From Paraburkholderia fungorum (GTDB taxonomy: Bacteria; Pseudomonadota; Gammaproteobacteria; Burkholderiales; Burkholderiaceae): a stretch of DNA of 64,000 nt. Of the stretch, positions 1 through 8,118 are shown one piece after another. Position 1 is the stretch's first letter, and the number at the start of each line of letters is the position of its first letter. The translations under genes and the position numbers were made by a program. Where the stretch lies: the NCBI RefSeq assembly GCF_003610895.1, contig NZ_MCAS01000004.1, positions 1 to 64,000 on the forward strand. Direction: 5' to 3'. The notes below the pieces were generated by a model. The model saw only the letters and a list, made by a program, of their open reading frames with translations, was not told where the DNA came from and did no database searches.

Positions 1-817
1 ATCGTGCCGGTGGCAGACCGTCTGCCGCTGAATGGATGCGCCTGTAGTTATAAAAGTCGTCGATGTAGGCCCCGATGTCGCGTTCCGCATATGCGTGGTC
101 GGGGTACCCTTTATCGTCGATCCATTCGCTTTTGAGACTTCTAAAGAAGCGCTCCACCGGCGCGTTATCCCAGCAGTTCCCCTTTCTGCTCATGCTCTGG
201 ATGATGCCGTTTGCCTTCAGCTCGTTCACGAAGTGCGCGCTGGTGTACTGGCATCCCTGATCCGAGTGGAACATCAGGCCCGGTGGCGGCCGTCGATGCT
301 CGCGCGCCTGCTGCAAAGCCCTGATAACCAGTACCGTATCGGGCAGTTGCGCAAACGCCCAGCCGACGATACGGCGTGAATACAGATCCATCACGATGGC
401 CAGATAGGACCAGCCCTGAAGCGTTCTCACGTACGTAATATCGCCCGCCCATACCTGATTGATCGACGACGGCTCGAACCGACGCTCAAGCAGGTTGGGA
501 GCCACCAGCGCTTCACCGTCAGTCTTGCGATAACGGTGCGTTCGTCGTCGCGCCACCGCCAGTTGTGCCTCGCGCATCAGCGATCGGGCACGGTAACGCC
601 CGATCGCGTGGCCTCGCTGCTGCAAGGCCTGAGCCATTCTGCGACTGCCATAGCTGGCGCGGCTTTCGCCGTGAATTTCGCGCACCGCCTTGAGCAGCGC
701 GGGCGCAGCAGCAACTCTGGCGGGCCGTGTGGAAACGGCGTAATAGCTGCTTCGAGGCACCTTCAGCAGCTCGCACATCACGCTCACCGGCCAGGCCTTC
801 TTCAGCGAATGGATCAC
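1..817 (-). CDS. IS3-family transposase OrfB (DDE integrase domain), C-terminus beyond window
   Basis: This is the catalytic half of the IS3 transposase, which cuts and joins the element's ends. The frame is open from an overlapping GTG at 817-815 down to the left edge. It begins VIHSLKKAWPV and contains an HTH_21-like region, then the rve integrase core. All three acidic residues of the DDE triad are visible: the Asp in AGDITYV, the Asp in FHSDQGCQY, and the Glu in NAPVERFF. The last visible residues, YNYRRIHSAADG, lie close to the usual family C-terminus, so only a few codons are missing. It has no good start of its own and is probably made as an OrfAB fusion by -1 frameshifting from orfA. 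There is no internal stop in this frame. Confidence 0.88.
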   Translation of the reverse strand, partial: MIHSLKKAWPVSVMCELLKVPRSSYYAVSTRPARVAAAPALLKAVREIHGESRASYGSRRMAQALQQRGHAIGRYRARSLMREAQLAVARRRTHRYRKTDGEALVAPNLLERRFEPSSINQVWAGDITYVRTLQGWSYLAIVMDLYSRRIVGWAFAQLPDTVLVIRALQQAREHRRPPPGLMFHSDQGCQYTSAHFVNELKANGIIQSMSRKGNCWDNAPVERFFRSLKSEWIDDKGYPDHAYAERDIGAYIDDFYNYRRIHSAADGLPPAR

Positions 818-1116
818 TTCGATGAGCGATCCATTTCCTTGACGAAGAAGGCCGTGGACTTTTTTAGGATCTCGCGCTCCCTTTCGAGCTCGATCACCCG
901 CGCCTCCAGTTCCCGGATGCGTCGCTGGTCGGCCTTGACCTGAATCTCAGTGCGCGGCGGCTCAGCCTGTTCGGCCCGCCACTGCGCAACCCATCGCCGC
1001 AAGGCCGTGTCTCCTACGCCCAGCGCCTCACAGGCCTTGGAGAATGAATAGCCCTGGGCAACCACCAGTTGCACCGCTTCAGCCTTGAATTCGTCAGTTA
1101 TGTTCCGTCTGCTCAT
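814..1116 (-). CDS. IS3-family transposase OrfA (HTH DNA-binding subunit)
   Basis: OrfA is the DNA-binding part of the IS3 transposase. The 100-residue product has an HTH_Tnp_1 fold at about residues 8-45 (FKAEAVQLVV, then FSKACEALGVGDTALRRWV). A leucine-zipper-like coiled coil follows at about 60-90 (RIRELEARVIELEREREIL), which in this family mediates multimerisation. The length is normal for the family. The gene overlaps orfB by 4 bases. An A6G slippery sequence lies about 45 bases before its stop, so it encodes both OrfA alone and the N-terminal half of the OrfAB fusion. Confidence 0.9.
   Translation of the reverse strand: MSRRNITDEFKAEAVQLVVAQGYSFSKACEALGVGDTALRRWVAQWRAEQAEPPRTEIQVKADQRRIRELEARVIELEREREILKKSTAFFVKEMDRSSK
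859..865 (-). other. Probable -1 programmed frameshift site of the IS3 element
   Basis: On the minus strand the run A-AAA-AAG lies at 865-859. In the orfA frame it reads L-K-K, and a one-base slip backwards enters the orfB frame, which is open from here to the left edge. A6G is a classic slippery heptamer for IS3-family OrfAB production. No downstream stimulatory structure was evaluated. Confidence 0.7.
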
Positions 1117-1177
1117 CTCTCACCTCAGTTGGAGAATTATCCCCTTTAGAGGTGTCCAGGACCATTGGACCACTACA

Positions 1178-1365
1178 GTGCCGCCCCGCACAGGGGCAAC
1201 GCTAATAAACCAATAGCAAATCAAGGAAAGGCCAAAGAGTAAGTGCCGCCCCGCACAGGGGCAACGCTAATAGACCACTAGCAAAGCAAGGAAAGGCCAA
1301 AGAGTAAGTGCCGCCCCGCACAGGGGCAACGCTAATAGACCAATAGCAAATCAAGGAAAGGCCAA
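1178..1365. repeat. Three tandem 65-bp units derived from the end of a larger inverted-repeat element
   Basis: Units begin at 1178, 1243 and 1308 with the same GTGCCGCCCCGCACAGGGGC start, then CTAATARACCA and CAAGGAAAGGCC, and are joined by AAAGAGTAA. The third unit is slightly short. The same sequence forms the outer ends of the long inverted-repeat elements near 12.5-13.1 kb and 48.0-48.7 kb. The first unit abuts the IS3 end exactly. No gene is seen between here and 1630. Confidence 0.9.
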
Positions 1366-1629
1366 CACCACAAAACCACAACCAAACCAGACCACAGACA
1401 AAACAAGGAAAGACCAAAAGAAGTCAGAACAAGCCCCCCCCAACTCCGTAGGCAAACAGCACAAAACCCCAACCCGTTACATGCAAACCCGATATAGATA
1501 TGTCCGATCAATATTTAACAACCGCATGTAGCGCTGCTACCTTAAACCCTTCGAACGGAGCAAAGAAAAGCCCCCAGCAAAAGCCCCAGCCCCGCCGGGC
1601 AAAAAACACCACTTAGGGAGACACACACC

Positions 1630-2709
1630 GTGTCCATCGAATTCATCGGCATGATCCAGACCCGCAAGGTGTCTGAAACCCACGCACCGCAAGGTCCGGT
1701 CGTCGACATCGGCTATGTCGAACAATTCGCCCGCGCACACGAAGCCGCGGGCTTCGACCGTATCCTCGTGCCGCATCATTCGACAAGTCCCGACGCGCTT
1801 CTCACCGTCGCCCACGCGGCCAGCGTCACAAGCACGGTGCACTTCATGCTCGCGCATCGCCCAGGCTTCGTCGCGCCCACGCTCGCCGCGCGTCAACTGG
1901 CTACACTCGATCACTACTCGGGCGGCCGTCTCGCCGTCCACATCATCTCCGGTGGCGACGACGCCGAACAACGCCGCGACGGAGATTACCTTTCGCACGA
2001 CGAACGCTACGCCCGCACCGACGAATACCTGCACATCCTGCGCCGTATCTGGACCGAGACGAAACCCTTCGATCACAACGGGCAGTACTACCGCTTCGAA
2101 CAAGGCTTCTCCGAAGTGAAACCCGTGCAGCAACCGCATATCCCCGTGTACTTCGGCGGGGCGTCGGCACCCGCGCTCGAAATCGCCGGCCGTCACGCGG
2201 ACGTCTACGCACTATGGGGCGAATCGAAAGCGCAAGTACGCGAACAGGTCGCCCGTGTACGAGCCGAAGCCGCCAAACACGGCCGTACAGTGCGCTTCTC
2301 CGTGTCGTTCCGGCCCATTCTCGCCGTTACCGAGGCGGCCGCGTGGGAGCGCGCGGAGCACATCCTCGAAGAAACCAGGCGGTTACGTGCGGCGCAAGGG
2401 CTCGGTGTCGGCGGCCCGGCGCAAAGCGAAGGTGCGCGGCGCCTGCTCGCGGCATCCGGTGAATCGGATCGTGTCGATGAACGTCTGTGGACCGGCGTCG
2501 CCAAGGAAATCGGCGGACGCTCGAATTCGACGGCACTGGTCGGCACGCCCGAACAGGTCGCCGACACGCTCGCGGAGTATTACGCGCTCGGCGTCTCGAC
2601 TTTCCTCGTGCGTGGCTTCGATCCGCTCGAAGACGCAATCGACTACGGCCGTGAACTGATTCCGGCCACCCGTGAACGGATCGCGCGCGTCGAGCGCGTG
2701 GCCGCCTGA
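1630..2709 (+). CDS. FMNH2-dependent LLM-class monooxygenase, SsuD-like
   Basis: This is a bacterial luciferase-like flavin monooxygenase, most like alkanesulfonate monooxygenase SsuD, which releases sulfite from alkanesulfonates using FMNH2 and O2. The 359-aa length is typical. Family motifs are GGRLAVHIISGGDD (about residues 98-111) and DERYARTDEYL (about 124-134), followed by PVYFGGASAPALEIA. The start is GTG, chosen because an AGGGAG sequence lies about 10 bases upstream and the N-terminus aligns with the family. It is the first gene of an organosulfur cluster, 11 bp ahead of the aldolase-like gene. The exact substrate is unknown. No dedicated flavin reductase (SsuE) is seen nearby, so FMNH2 must come from elsewhere. 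Confidence 0.85.
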   Translation: MSIEFIGMIQTRKVSETHAPQGPVVDIGYVEQFARAHEAAGFDRILVPHHSTSPDALLTVAHAASVTSTVHFMLAHRPGFVAPTLAARQLATLDHYSGGRLAVHIISGGDDAEQRRDGDYLSHDERYARTDEYLHILRRIWTETKPFDHNGQYYRFEQGFSEVKPVQQPHIPVYFGGASAPALEIAGRHADVYALWGESKAQVREQVARVRAEAAKHGRTVRFSVSFRPILAVTEAAAWERAEHILEETRRLRAAQGLGVGGPAQSEGARRLLAASGESDRVDERLWTGVAKEIGGRSNSTALVGTPEQVADTLAEYYALGVSTFLVRGFDPLEDAIDYGRELIPATRERIARVERVAA

Positions 2710-2720
2710 ACGGAGCCGCG

Positions 2721-3584
2721 ATGACCGATCTGTCCGCCGCGCTGCAAAACACCCCGGCGCCGCAAAGCGCCCCCAAACTGCACACCACGCCGGATACAGC
2801 GCCGCTTCAGCGCCACGCGCCGCTGCGCAAATTCTGGTTCGACGAGGTTCCGCCGCGTGAAAGCATCGCGGCAGAACGGCGCTACCGGCAAGAACGGCTT
2901 GCCGTGGCGTTTCGCCTGTTCGCGCGCTATGGCTTCGATCAGGGTCTCGCGGGCCACATCACCGCGCGCGATCCGGAATGGCCCGATCACTTCTGGGTCA
3001 ATCCGTTCGGCAAGCATTTCAGCCGTATCCGTGTGTCCGATCTGCTGCTGGTGAATGCGGAAGGGGAGATCGTGGTCGGCGAGGGGCCGCTGAATCAGGC
3101 TGCTTTCGCGATTCATGCGGCGATTCACGAGGCTCGCCCCGACGTGGTCGCCGCCGCGCACACGCATTCGCTGTACGGCAAGGCATGGTCGACGCTCGGC
3201 CGCACGCTGGATCCGCTCACGCAGGACTCGTGCGCGTTCTATCAGGACCACGCATTGTTCGACGACTTCCGCGGCGTCGTGCTCGATACCGATGAAGGCG
3301 CGCGTATCGCCGCCGCGCTGGGCGAGCGCAAAGCGGTGATCCTGAAGAATCACGGCATTCTCACGGCGGGGCCGAGCGTCGAGGCGGCGGCCTGGTGGTA
3401 TATCGCGCTCGATAACGCCTGCCATGCGCAATTGCTCGCCGAAGCCGCCGGCACGCCGCAGGCCATCCCGCACGATATCGCCACGCTCACGCACGAGCAG
3501 GTAGGCCGCCCGGGCGGCGCGCTGTTCGCGTTCGAGAGCCTGCTGGAAGGGCTGGTCGAAGCCGAGCCTGACGTCCTCACCTGA
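2721..3584 (+). CDS. Class II aldolase/adducin family protein
   Basis: The family contains Zn-dependent aldolases, epimerases and dehydratases acting on small (phospho)sugars or hydroxy acids. The 287-aa protein has an unstructured N-terminus of about 40 residues, then the aldolase fold. Likely metal ligands are H147 and H149 in AAAHTHSLYG and H211 in KNHGILTAG. E121 lies in the VGEGPLN segment. It follows the SsuD-like gene by 11 bp and precedes a binding-protein gene by 13 bp, so it is cotranscribed with sulfonate functions. A role in handling the carbon skeleton left after desulfonation is possible but is only inference. The substrate cannot be read from the sequence. Confidence 0.85.
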   Translation: MTDLSAALQNTPAPQSAPKLHTTPDTAPLQRHAPLRKFWFDEVPPRESIAAERRYRQERLAVAFRLFARYGFDQGLAGHITARDPEWPDHFWVNPFGKHFSRIRVSDLLLVNAEGEIVVGEGPLNQAAFAIHAAIHEARPDVVAAAHTHSLYGKAWSTLGRTLDPLTQDSCAFYQDHALFDDFRGVVLDTDEGARIAAALGERKAVILKNHGILTAGPSVEAAAWWYIALDNACHAQLLAEAAGTPQAIPHDIATLTHEQVGRPGGALFAFESLLEGLVEAEPDVLT

Positions 3585-3597
3585 ACGGCCCCACAAG

Positions 3598-4650
3598 ATG
3601 ACCCAACGTTTCGATTCGCCGGTTTCGCTCCGGCGCCGCCGGTTCGTGTCCGCGCTGCCGGCGGCCGCGTTGCTCGGCGCGGCAGGCACCGGACTGATTT
3701 CGACTGCCGCTATGGGCGCCACGCCGGCTGCCGGCGAGCAAGCCGATCCGCACGTCGACCTCAGCAAGGTCCGTTTGCGCGTCGCGACCTACAAAGGCGG
3801 CGACGCCACGCTGCTGAAAACCGCAGGCCTTGCGGATACGCCTTACGCCATCGACTGGTCCGAGTTTCAGTCCGGCAACGCCATGGTCGAGGCCATGAAC
3901 GGCGGCTCGCTCGACATCGCCTCGGGTAGCGAGATTCCACCGATCTTCGCGCGCCTGCAGAACGCCCAGGTCCGCGTGATCGCCGTCTATAAGGACGACG
4001 TCAACAATCAGGTCGTGCTGGTCCCGAAGGGTTCCACGGTACGCTCGATCGCCGAGCTGAAGGGCAAGCGCGTCGGCTATCTGCGCGCCACCACGACGCA
4101 TTACTACCTGCTGCGCATGCTCGAAGAGGCAGGGCTTTCGTTCAACGATATTCAGGCCACCTCACTTGCGCCGCGCGACGGCTTCGCCGCGTTCAACGCC
4201 GGTTCGCTCGATGCCTGGGCGATCTATGGCTACAACGTGCCGCTCGCGATCTCGCAAGCGGGCGCGCGCGTGCTGAAAAACGCCAACGGCTATCTGTCTG
4301 GCAATTACCTGTACTACGGTCACCCGTCGGTGCTTGCCGACGCGCAGCGGCGCGCGGCATCGGCGGATCTGCTGGTGCGGCTGCAGCGCGCCTGCGCGTG
4401 GTTCGGCCAGCATCAGGATGCGTACGCCAAGGTGTTGTCCGCCGAGTTGCGCGTGCCCGAGGAGGCGATCCGCTCGCTGTATCGCAACCAGAGCCAGCCA
4501 TGCCGCGTGACCGGCGTCACGGCAGCGGACATCGCGAGCGAGCAGCAGGTTGCCGACACCTTCGCGCGTGCGGCGGTAATCGACCGGCACGTCGACGTTG
4601 CACCGTTGTGGACCGACACCTTCAACGCCGCGCTCGCCCGCGGTGCGTAA
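3598..4650 (+). CDS. Periplasmic SsuA/TauA-type substrate-binding protein with Tat-like signal
   Basis: This is a solute-binding protein of the NMT1/SsuA family, expected to bind sulfonates or similar anions in the periplasm. The 350 residues begin with a twin-arginine-like signal (RRRRF at 12-16, hydrophobic core 17-39, probable cleavage near AMGA). The mature part has family features such as LRVATYKGGDATLLK, MVEAMNGGSLDIASG and LKGKRVGYLRATTTHYYL. No ABC permease or ATPase is encoded near it. The end of the gene and its 3' flank hold two copies of GAACGTACCC (4669-4688). The cluster's second binding protein (8119-9114) shows the same fold, so the two may differ in ligand. Confidence 0.85.
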   Translation: MTQRFDSPVSLRRRRFVSALPAAALLGAAGTGLISTAAMGATPAAGEQADPHVDLSKVRLRVATYKGGDATLLKTAGLADTPYAIDWSEFQSGNAMVEAMNGGSLDIASGSEIPPIFARLQNAQVRVIAVYKDDVNNQVVLVPKGSTVRSIAELKGKRVGYLRATTTHYYLLRMLEEAGLSFNDIQATSLAPRDGFAAFNAGSLDAWAIYGYNVPLAISQAGARVLKNANGYLSGNYLYYGHPSVLADAQRRAASADLLVRLQRACAWFGQHQDAYAKVLSAELRVPEEAIRSLYRNQSQPCRVTGVTAADIASEQQVADTFARAAVIDRHVDVAPLWTDTFNAALARGA

Positions 4651-4726
4651 CCGGATGTACCCCATGAACGTACCCGAACGTACCCAGGCGTAATCGGATC
4701 AAGCCACCCTACCTTCTGATCATTCG

Positions 4727-5335
4727 ATGACTCAAACCCTGAGGCCGGACCGGCTGCGCACGTTCGTCGGCCGGATTGCATCGCTCGTCGACGAACATGT
4801 CCCCGAAGCCCATCTGCTCGAAGCGGGCGGCGCCGCACTGCGCGAACTGATCGCCCACGACGACTGGTTGCCCGACGCCTTCGCGCAACCCGATCCCGAG
4901 CGCTACCAGCAATTCCTGCTGCACGCGGATTCGCGGCAGCGTTTTTCAATCGTCAGTTTTGTCTGGGGACCGGGTCAGTCGACGCCGGTACACGATCACA
5001 CCGTATGGGGTTTGATCGGCGTGTTGCGTGGTGCGGAAATTGCTCAGGGATATCGCATCACGTCAGGCGGCGCGCTGGAAGAAGAGGGCGCCGCAAAGCG
5101 CCTCGATACCGGCGCCGTGGATGCCGTGTCGCCAGACATCGGCGATATCCATCGCGTGAGTAATGCTTTTGGCGACCGTACGTCGATCAGCATTCACGTG
5201 TACGGTGGGAATATTGGCGCAGTGACGCGTTCCGTCTATCCTGCGGGCGGCGGGCGCAAAACTTTTATCTCCGGTTATTCGAATGACGTGTTGCCGAATA
5301 TCTGGAATGTCTCGAAGGAGTCCCTGATCTCATGA
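4727..5335 (+). CDS. Cysteine dioxygenase-type thiol dioxygenase (cupin)
   Basis: A non-haem iron cupin of the cysteine dioxygenase type I family, which oxidises a thiol (cysteine or 3-mercaptopropionate-like) to its sulfinate. The 202-aa protein has the iron-binding histidines H89 and H91 in PVHDHTVWG and H142 in GDIHRVSN. The length and the WG following HDH are typical. Its stop overlaps the start of the rhodanese gene by 4 bases (ATGA), indicating translational coupling. With the monooxygenase and rhodanese it points to conversion of organic sulfur to sulfinate or sulfite. The true substrate is unknown. Confidence 0.85.
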   Translation: MTQTLRPDRLRTFVGRIASLVDEHVPEAHLLEAGGAALRELIAHDDWLPDAFAQPDPERYQQFLLHADSRQRFSIVSFVWGPGQSTPVHDHTVWGLIGVLRGAEIAQGYRITSGGALEEEGAAKRLDTGAVDAVSPDIGDIHRVSNAFGDRTSISIHVYGGNIGAVTRSVYPAGGGRKTFISGYSNDVLPNIWNVSKESLIS

Positions 5336-6933
5336 GTTTCGCTAAAGAGTTCCGTACCCGCTCATTCAAAGACGTGCGCCGCGCACTGCTCGAACGCGAG
5401 GAAATCGCGCTCGTCGATGTGCGCGAGGAAGATCCGCACGCGCGCAGCCATCCGCTGTTCGCGGCCAATCTGCCGCTGTCGCGGCTCGAACTGGACGCGC
5501 CGGTGCGCTTGCCGCGCCGCGACGTGGCGCTGGTCGTGTTCGACGACGGCGAAGGGCTCGCCGAACGTGCCGCGAGCCGTCTGAGCGAGCTGGGCTATAC
5601 CGACATCGCGCTGCTTGACGGCGGTTTGCAAGGCTGGCGCGCGGCGGGCGGTGAGTTGTTCCAGGACGTCAACGTGCCGAGCAAGGCGTTCGGCGAACTG
5701 GTCGAAAGCGAACGCCATACGCCGTCTCTTGGCGCGCCACAGGTGCTGGCGCTCCTCGATCACGAAGCCGATGTGGTGGTGCTCGACGCACGCCGCTTCG
5801 ATGAATACCAGACCATGAATATTCCCGGCAGCGTCAGCGTGCCGGGCGCGGAACTGGTGCTGCGCGCGCGGCAACTCGCGCCGAACCCCGCCACGCGGAT
5901 TGTCGTCAACTGCGCGGGGCGTACGCGCAGCATCATCGGCGCGCAGTCGCTGATCAACGCAGGTGTGCCGAATCCGGTTGCGGCGCTGCGCAATGGCACC
6001 ATCGGCTGGACGCTTGCGGGCCAGGCGCTCGCGCACGGCAGCTCGCGCCGCTTCGAGCCGATCGTCGATGACACGCTTCGTCTCGCCGCCGCCGATTCCG
6101 CGCGCGAGGTGGCCGATCGCGCGAGGGTGGCACGCACCTCGCGCGACGAAGCGCGCCGCTGGGCCGACGAAGCGGTACGCACCGTCTACCGTTTCGACGT
6201 GCGTACGCCGGAGGAATACGAAGCGGGGCACGTGCCCGGTTTTCGTCACGCGCCCGGCGGCCAGCTTGTGCAGGAGACCGACATGTTCGCGCCCGTGCGC
6301 GGCGCGCGCGTGATCCTTGCCGACAACGACGGCGTGCGCGCGAACATGACCGCCTCGTGGCTCGCGCAGATGAACATCGAGGTGTATGTCGTAGACGGCT
6401 TGAGCAACGCGGACTTCGCCGAGAAAGGCCCTGCACCCGCGGCGCGCTATGCGCCCACGCCGCCCGAAGTCGATGAGATTTCACCCGCTGGACTGGCAGC
6501 GCTCCTGCAGTCGCCGGGCACGGCCGTATTGGATTTCACGACCAGCGCCAACTATGTGAAGCGCCATATTCCGGGCGCGTGGTTCGCGATTCGTGGGCAA
6601 CTCGAGCAGGCGTTGCGCAAGCTGCCGGAGGCGCAACGTTATGTGGTGACCTGCGGCAGCAGTCTGCTTGCGCGCTTCGCCGCGCCTGAGCTGGCGGCGT
6701 TGACGGGTAAGCCCGTGCAGGTGCTAAGCGGAGGCACGAGCGCGTGGATCGAAGCGGGTCTCGCCGTTGAAAGCGGTGAGACGCGTCTGGCATCGCCGCG
6801 CATCGATCGGTATCGTCGCCCGTATGAGGGAACCGATAACGCGCGCGAAGCGATGAACGCCTATCTGGAATGGGAGTACGGGCTCGTCGCTCAACTTGGG
6901 CGCGATGGCACGCATGGTTTTCGCGTGCTCTGA
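5332..6933 (+). CDS. Four-domain rhodanese-like sulfurtransferase
   Basis: The 533-aa protein consists of four tandem rhodanese modules (roughly 8-110, 130-235, 275-370 and 380-480) plus a C-terminal tail. Persulfide-forming cysteines are visible in module 2 (C194 in VVNCAGRTRS) and module 4 (C441 in VVTCGSSLLA). In modules 1 and 3 the loop reads VVFDDGEG and ILADNDG, so the cysteine is absent and these are probably structural or binding domains. A cytoplasmic location is expected because no signal peptide is seen. It overlaps the thiol dioxygenase gene by 4 bases. It likely transfers sulfane sulfur or helps process thiosulfate-like intermediates; the acceptor is unknown. Confidence 0.88.
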   Translation: MSFAKEFRTRSFKDVRRALLEREEIALVDVREEDPHARSHPLFAANLPLSRLELDAPVRLPRRDVALVVFDDGEGLAERAASRLSELGYTDIALLDGGLQGWRAAGGELFQDVNVPSKAFGELVESERHTPSLGAPQVLALLDHEADVVVLDARRFDEYQTMNIPGSVSVPGAELVLRARQLAPNPATRIVVNCAGRTRSIIGAQSLINAGVPNPVAALRNGTIGWTLAGQALAHGSSRRFEPIVDDTLRLAAADSAREVADRARVARTSRDEARRWADEAVRTVYRFDVRTPEEYEAGHVPGFRHAPGGQLVQETDMFAPVRGARVILADNDGVRANMTASWLAQMNIEVYVVDGLSNADFAEKGPAPAARYAPTPPEVDEISPAGLAALLQSPGTAVLDFTTSANYVKRHIPGAWFAIRGQLEQALRKLPEAQRYVVTCGSSLLARFAAPELAALTGKPVQVLSGGTSAWIEAGLAVESGETRLASPRIDRYRRPYEGTDNAREAMNAYLEWEYGLVAQLGRDGTHGFRVL

Positions 6934-7009
6934 GGCGCTAGCTTGAGCGAAGCAGGTGAGGCGGGCTACGCCGACGAATCAGCCGAAGCAAGCAAAGTCA
7001 GCGCGTGGC

Positions 7010-7921
7010 TCAAGCCGCGCGCTGTGCACGCGCTTCCTTGAATTGCCGCTCGATTGCCGCGCCGAACTGCTCGACCGGCTGTTGCAATTTGCCCAGCACG
7101 CGCGGGTGCACGAGCCAGATGTCGATGAGCGGCTTGAAGTCGCTAATCGAGACGATGTCGAGCGCGTTTGCGTGGGTGCTCGCCTGCAGCAGCGGCAACG
7201 GCACGAGTCCAAGGCCGTTGCCGTCGGCAACCAGTTGCAATTGCAGTTCAGTGCCGAGCGTTTCCAGATTGAGCTTGAGCGCGAGCCCCAGGCCCGTCAG
7301 CGCGCGTTGCAGTCCGTCGCGAAAGCCGCAACCATCCGGATTCAACACCCAGCCGATCGATTGACATTCCGCCAGCGTATGCGCGCGCTTTTTCAACGCG
7401 CCTTTCTGCGCGACCACCGCCAGCTTGATGCGGCCAAGCGAGCGCGCCGACAAGGTCTCGCCGAAGGTCTTGTTGCTCGGCAGCAGGATCGCGGCAGCGT
7501 CGAGTTCGCCCTGTTCGACGCGTTGCAGCAGCTGGCTGCCCCAACCGGTTGAAGCCCGCGCCTGCAGATCGGGGTAGGCCGCCTTGAGACCGCGCATCGC
7601 GTCGGTGAGTGCGATATCGGCAATCGTCTGCGCGACGCCGAGGCGCAGCGTGCCGACCGGAGGTGTGTCGGTGGCGACGATTTCGCGCAGCACGTCGAGT
7701 TCGCGCTGGATCACGCGGCATTGTTCGTAGACGATGCGGCCGGTTGCGGTCGCCTTGAGCGGACGCGTGTTGCGGTCGAGCAATTCGACGCCGAGCGCCT
7801 CCTCGAAGTTCTGCAGGCGGCGCGTGATCGCCGGTTGCGTGAGGCCGAGCGACAGGGCCGCCTGTTGCAGCGACTGGCAGCGAATGACGGTGACGTATGC
7901 GTCGATTTCGTCGATCTTCAT
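7010..7921 (-). CDS. LysR-type regulator of the organosulfur cluster
   Basis: This transcription factor has an N-terminal winged HTH (IDAYVTVIRCQSLQQAA, then LTQPAITRRLQNFE) and a periplasmic-binding-like effector domain starting near residue 90 (TPPVGTLRLGVAQTIAD). The start at 7921 (MKIDEIDAYV) was chosen over an upstream in-frame ATG at 8026 because LysR proteins begin just before the HTH, and the longer form would add 35 unrelated residues. The product is 303 aa, normal for the family. It is convergent with the rhodanese gene and divergent from the second binding-protein gene. It probably senses a sulfur metabolite, in the manner of CysB or Cbl. Confidence 0.87.
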   Translation of the reverse strand: MKIDEIDAYVTVIRCQSLQQAALSLGLTQPAITRRLQNFEEALGVELLDRNTRPLKATATGRIVYEQCRVIQRELDVLREIVATDTPPVGTLRLGVAQTIADIALTDAMRGLKAAYPDLQARASTGWGSQLLQRVEQGELDAAAILLPSNKTFGETLSARSLGRIKLAVVAQKGALKKRAHTLAECQSIGWVLNPDGCGFRDGLQRALTGLGLALKLNLETLGTELQLQLVADGNGLGLVPLPLLQASTHANALDIVSISDFKPLIDIWLVHPRVLGKLQQPVEQFGAAIERQFKEARAQRAA

Positions 7922-8118
7922 GATGAACGGTGGCTCAATGAGTGCGCTATGGATGCAGCGTTTTGTGCGTCCGATGATACCCGTATCGATGCGCGCGCAT
8001 GCGCGGGTGCTCAAGAAAATTCGCATATTTGCTTAGCAGAATAATGCGTTTGTCTTATACAGATGGGTGCCTTATCGTCGATGGCACATCATCCGGATGC
8101 CACGACGCTATCGCCGCT
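7922..8118. promoter_or_regulatory. Divergent promoter region between LysR gene and binding-protein gene
   Basis: These 197 bases separate the two divergently read genes and should hold both promoters and the LysR operator. The stretch around 8020-8060 is much more AT-rich than its surroundings (GCATATTTGC, then AGAATAATGC) and contains loosely dyad-symmetric T-N11-A type sequence suitable for a LysR protein. No exact box can be assigned by eye. Confidence 0.5.

Larger units (their letters stand above)
1..1177 (-). mobile_element. IS3-family insertion sequence, left part cut by window edge
   Basis: The element carries orfA and orfB of an IS3-group transposase on the minus strand. Its right end (the 5' end of the transposase strand) reads TGTAGTGGTCC when taken from 1177 inward, which fits the TG...CA termini of the IS3 family. 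Immediately outside it, at 1178, begins the GTGCCGCCCC sequence of a repeat found elsewhere in the window, so the boundary is fairly sharp. The other terminus lies beyond position 1, so the target duplication cannot be checked. The reading frames look intact and the element may be active. Confidence 0.85.

Noticed and set aside
1178..1365. CRISPR array
   Set aside because: The three 65-bp units are contiguous, with no unique spacers, and the same sequence occurs elsewhere as part of an inverted repeat.
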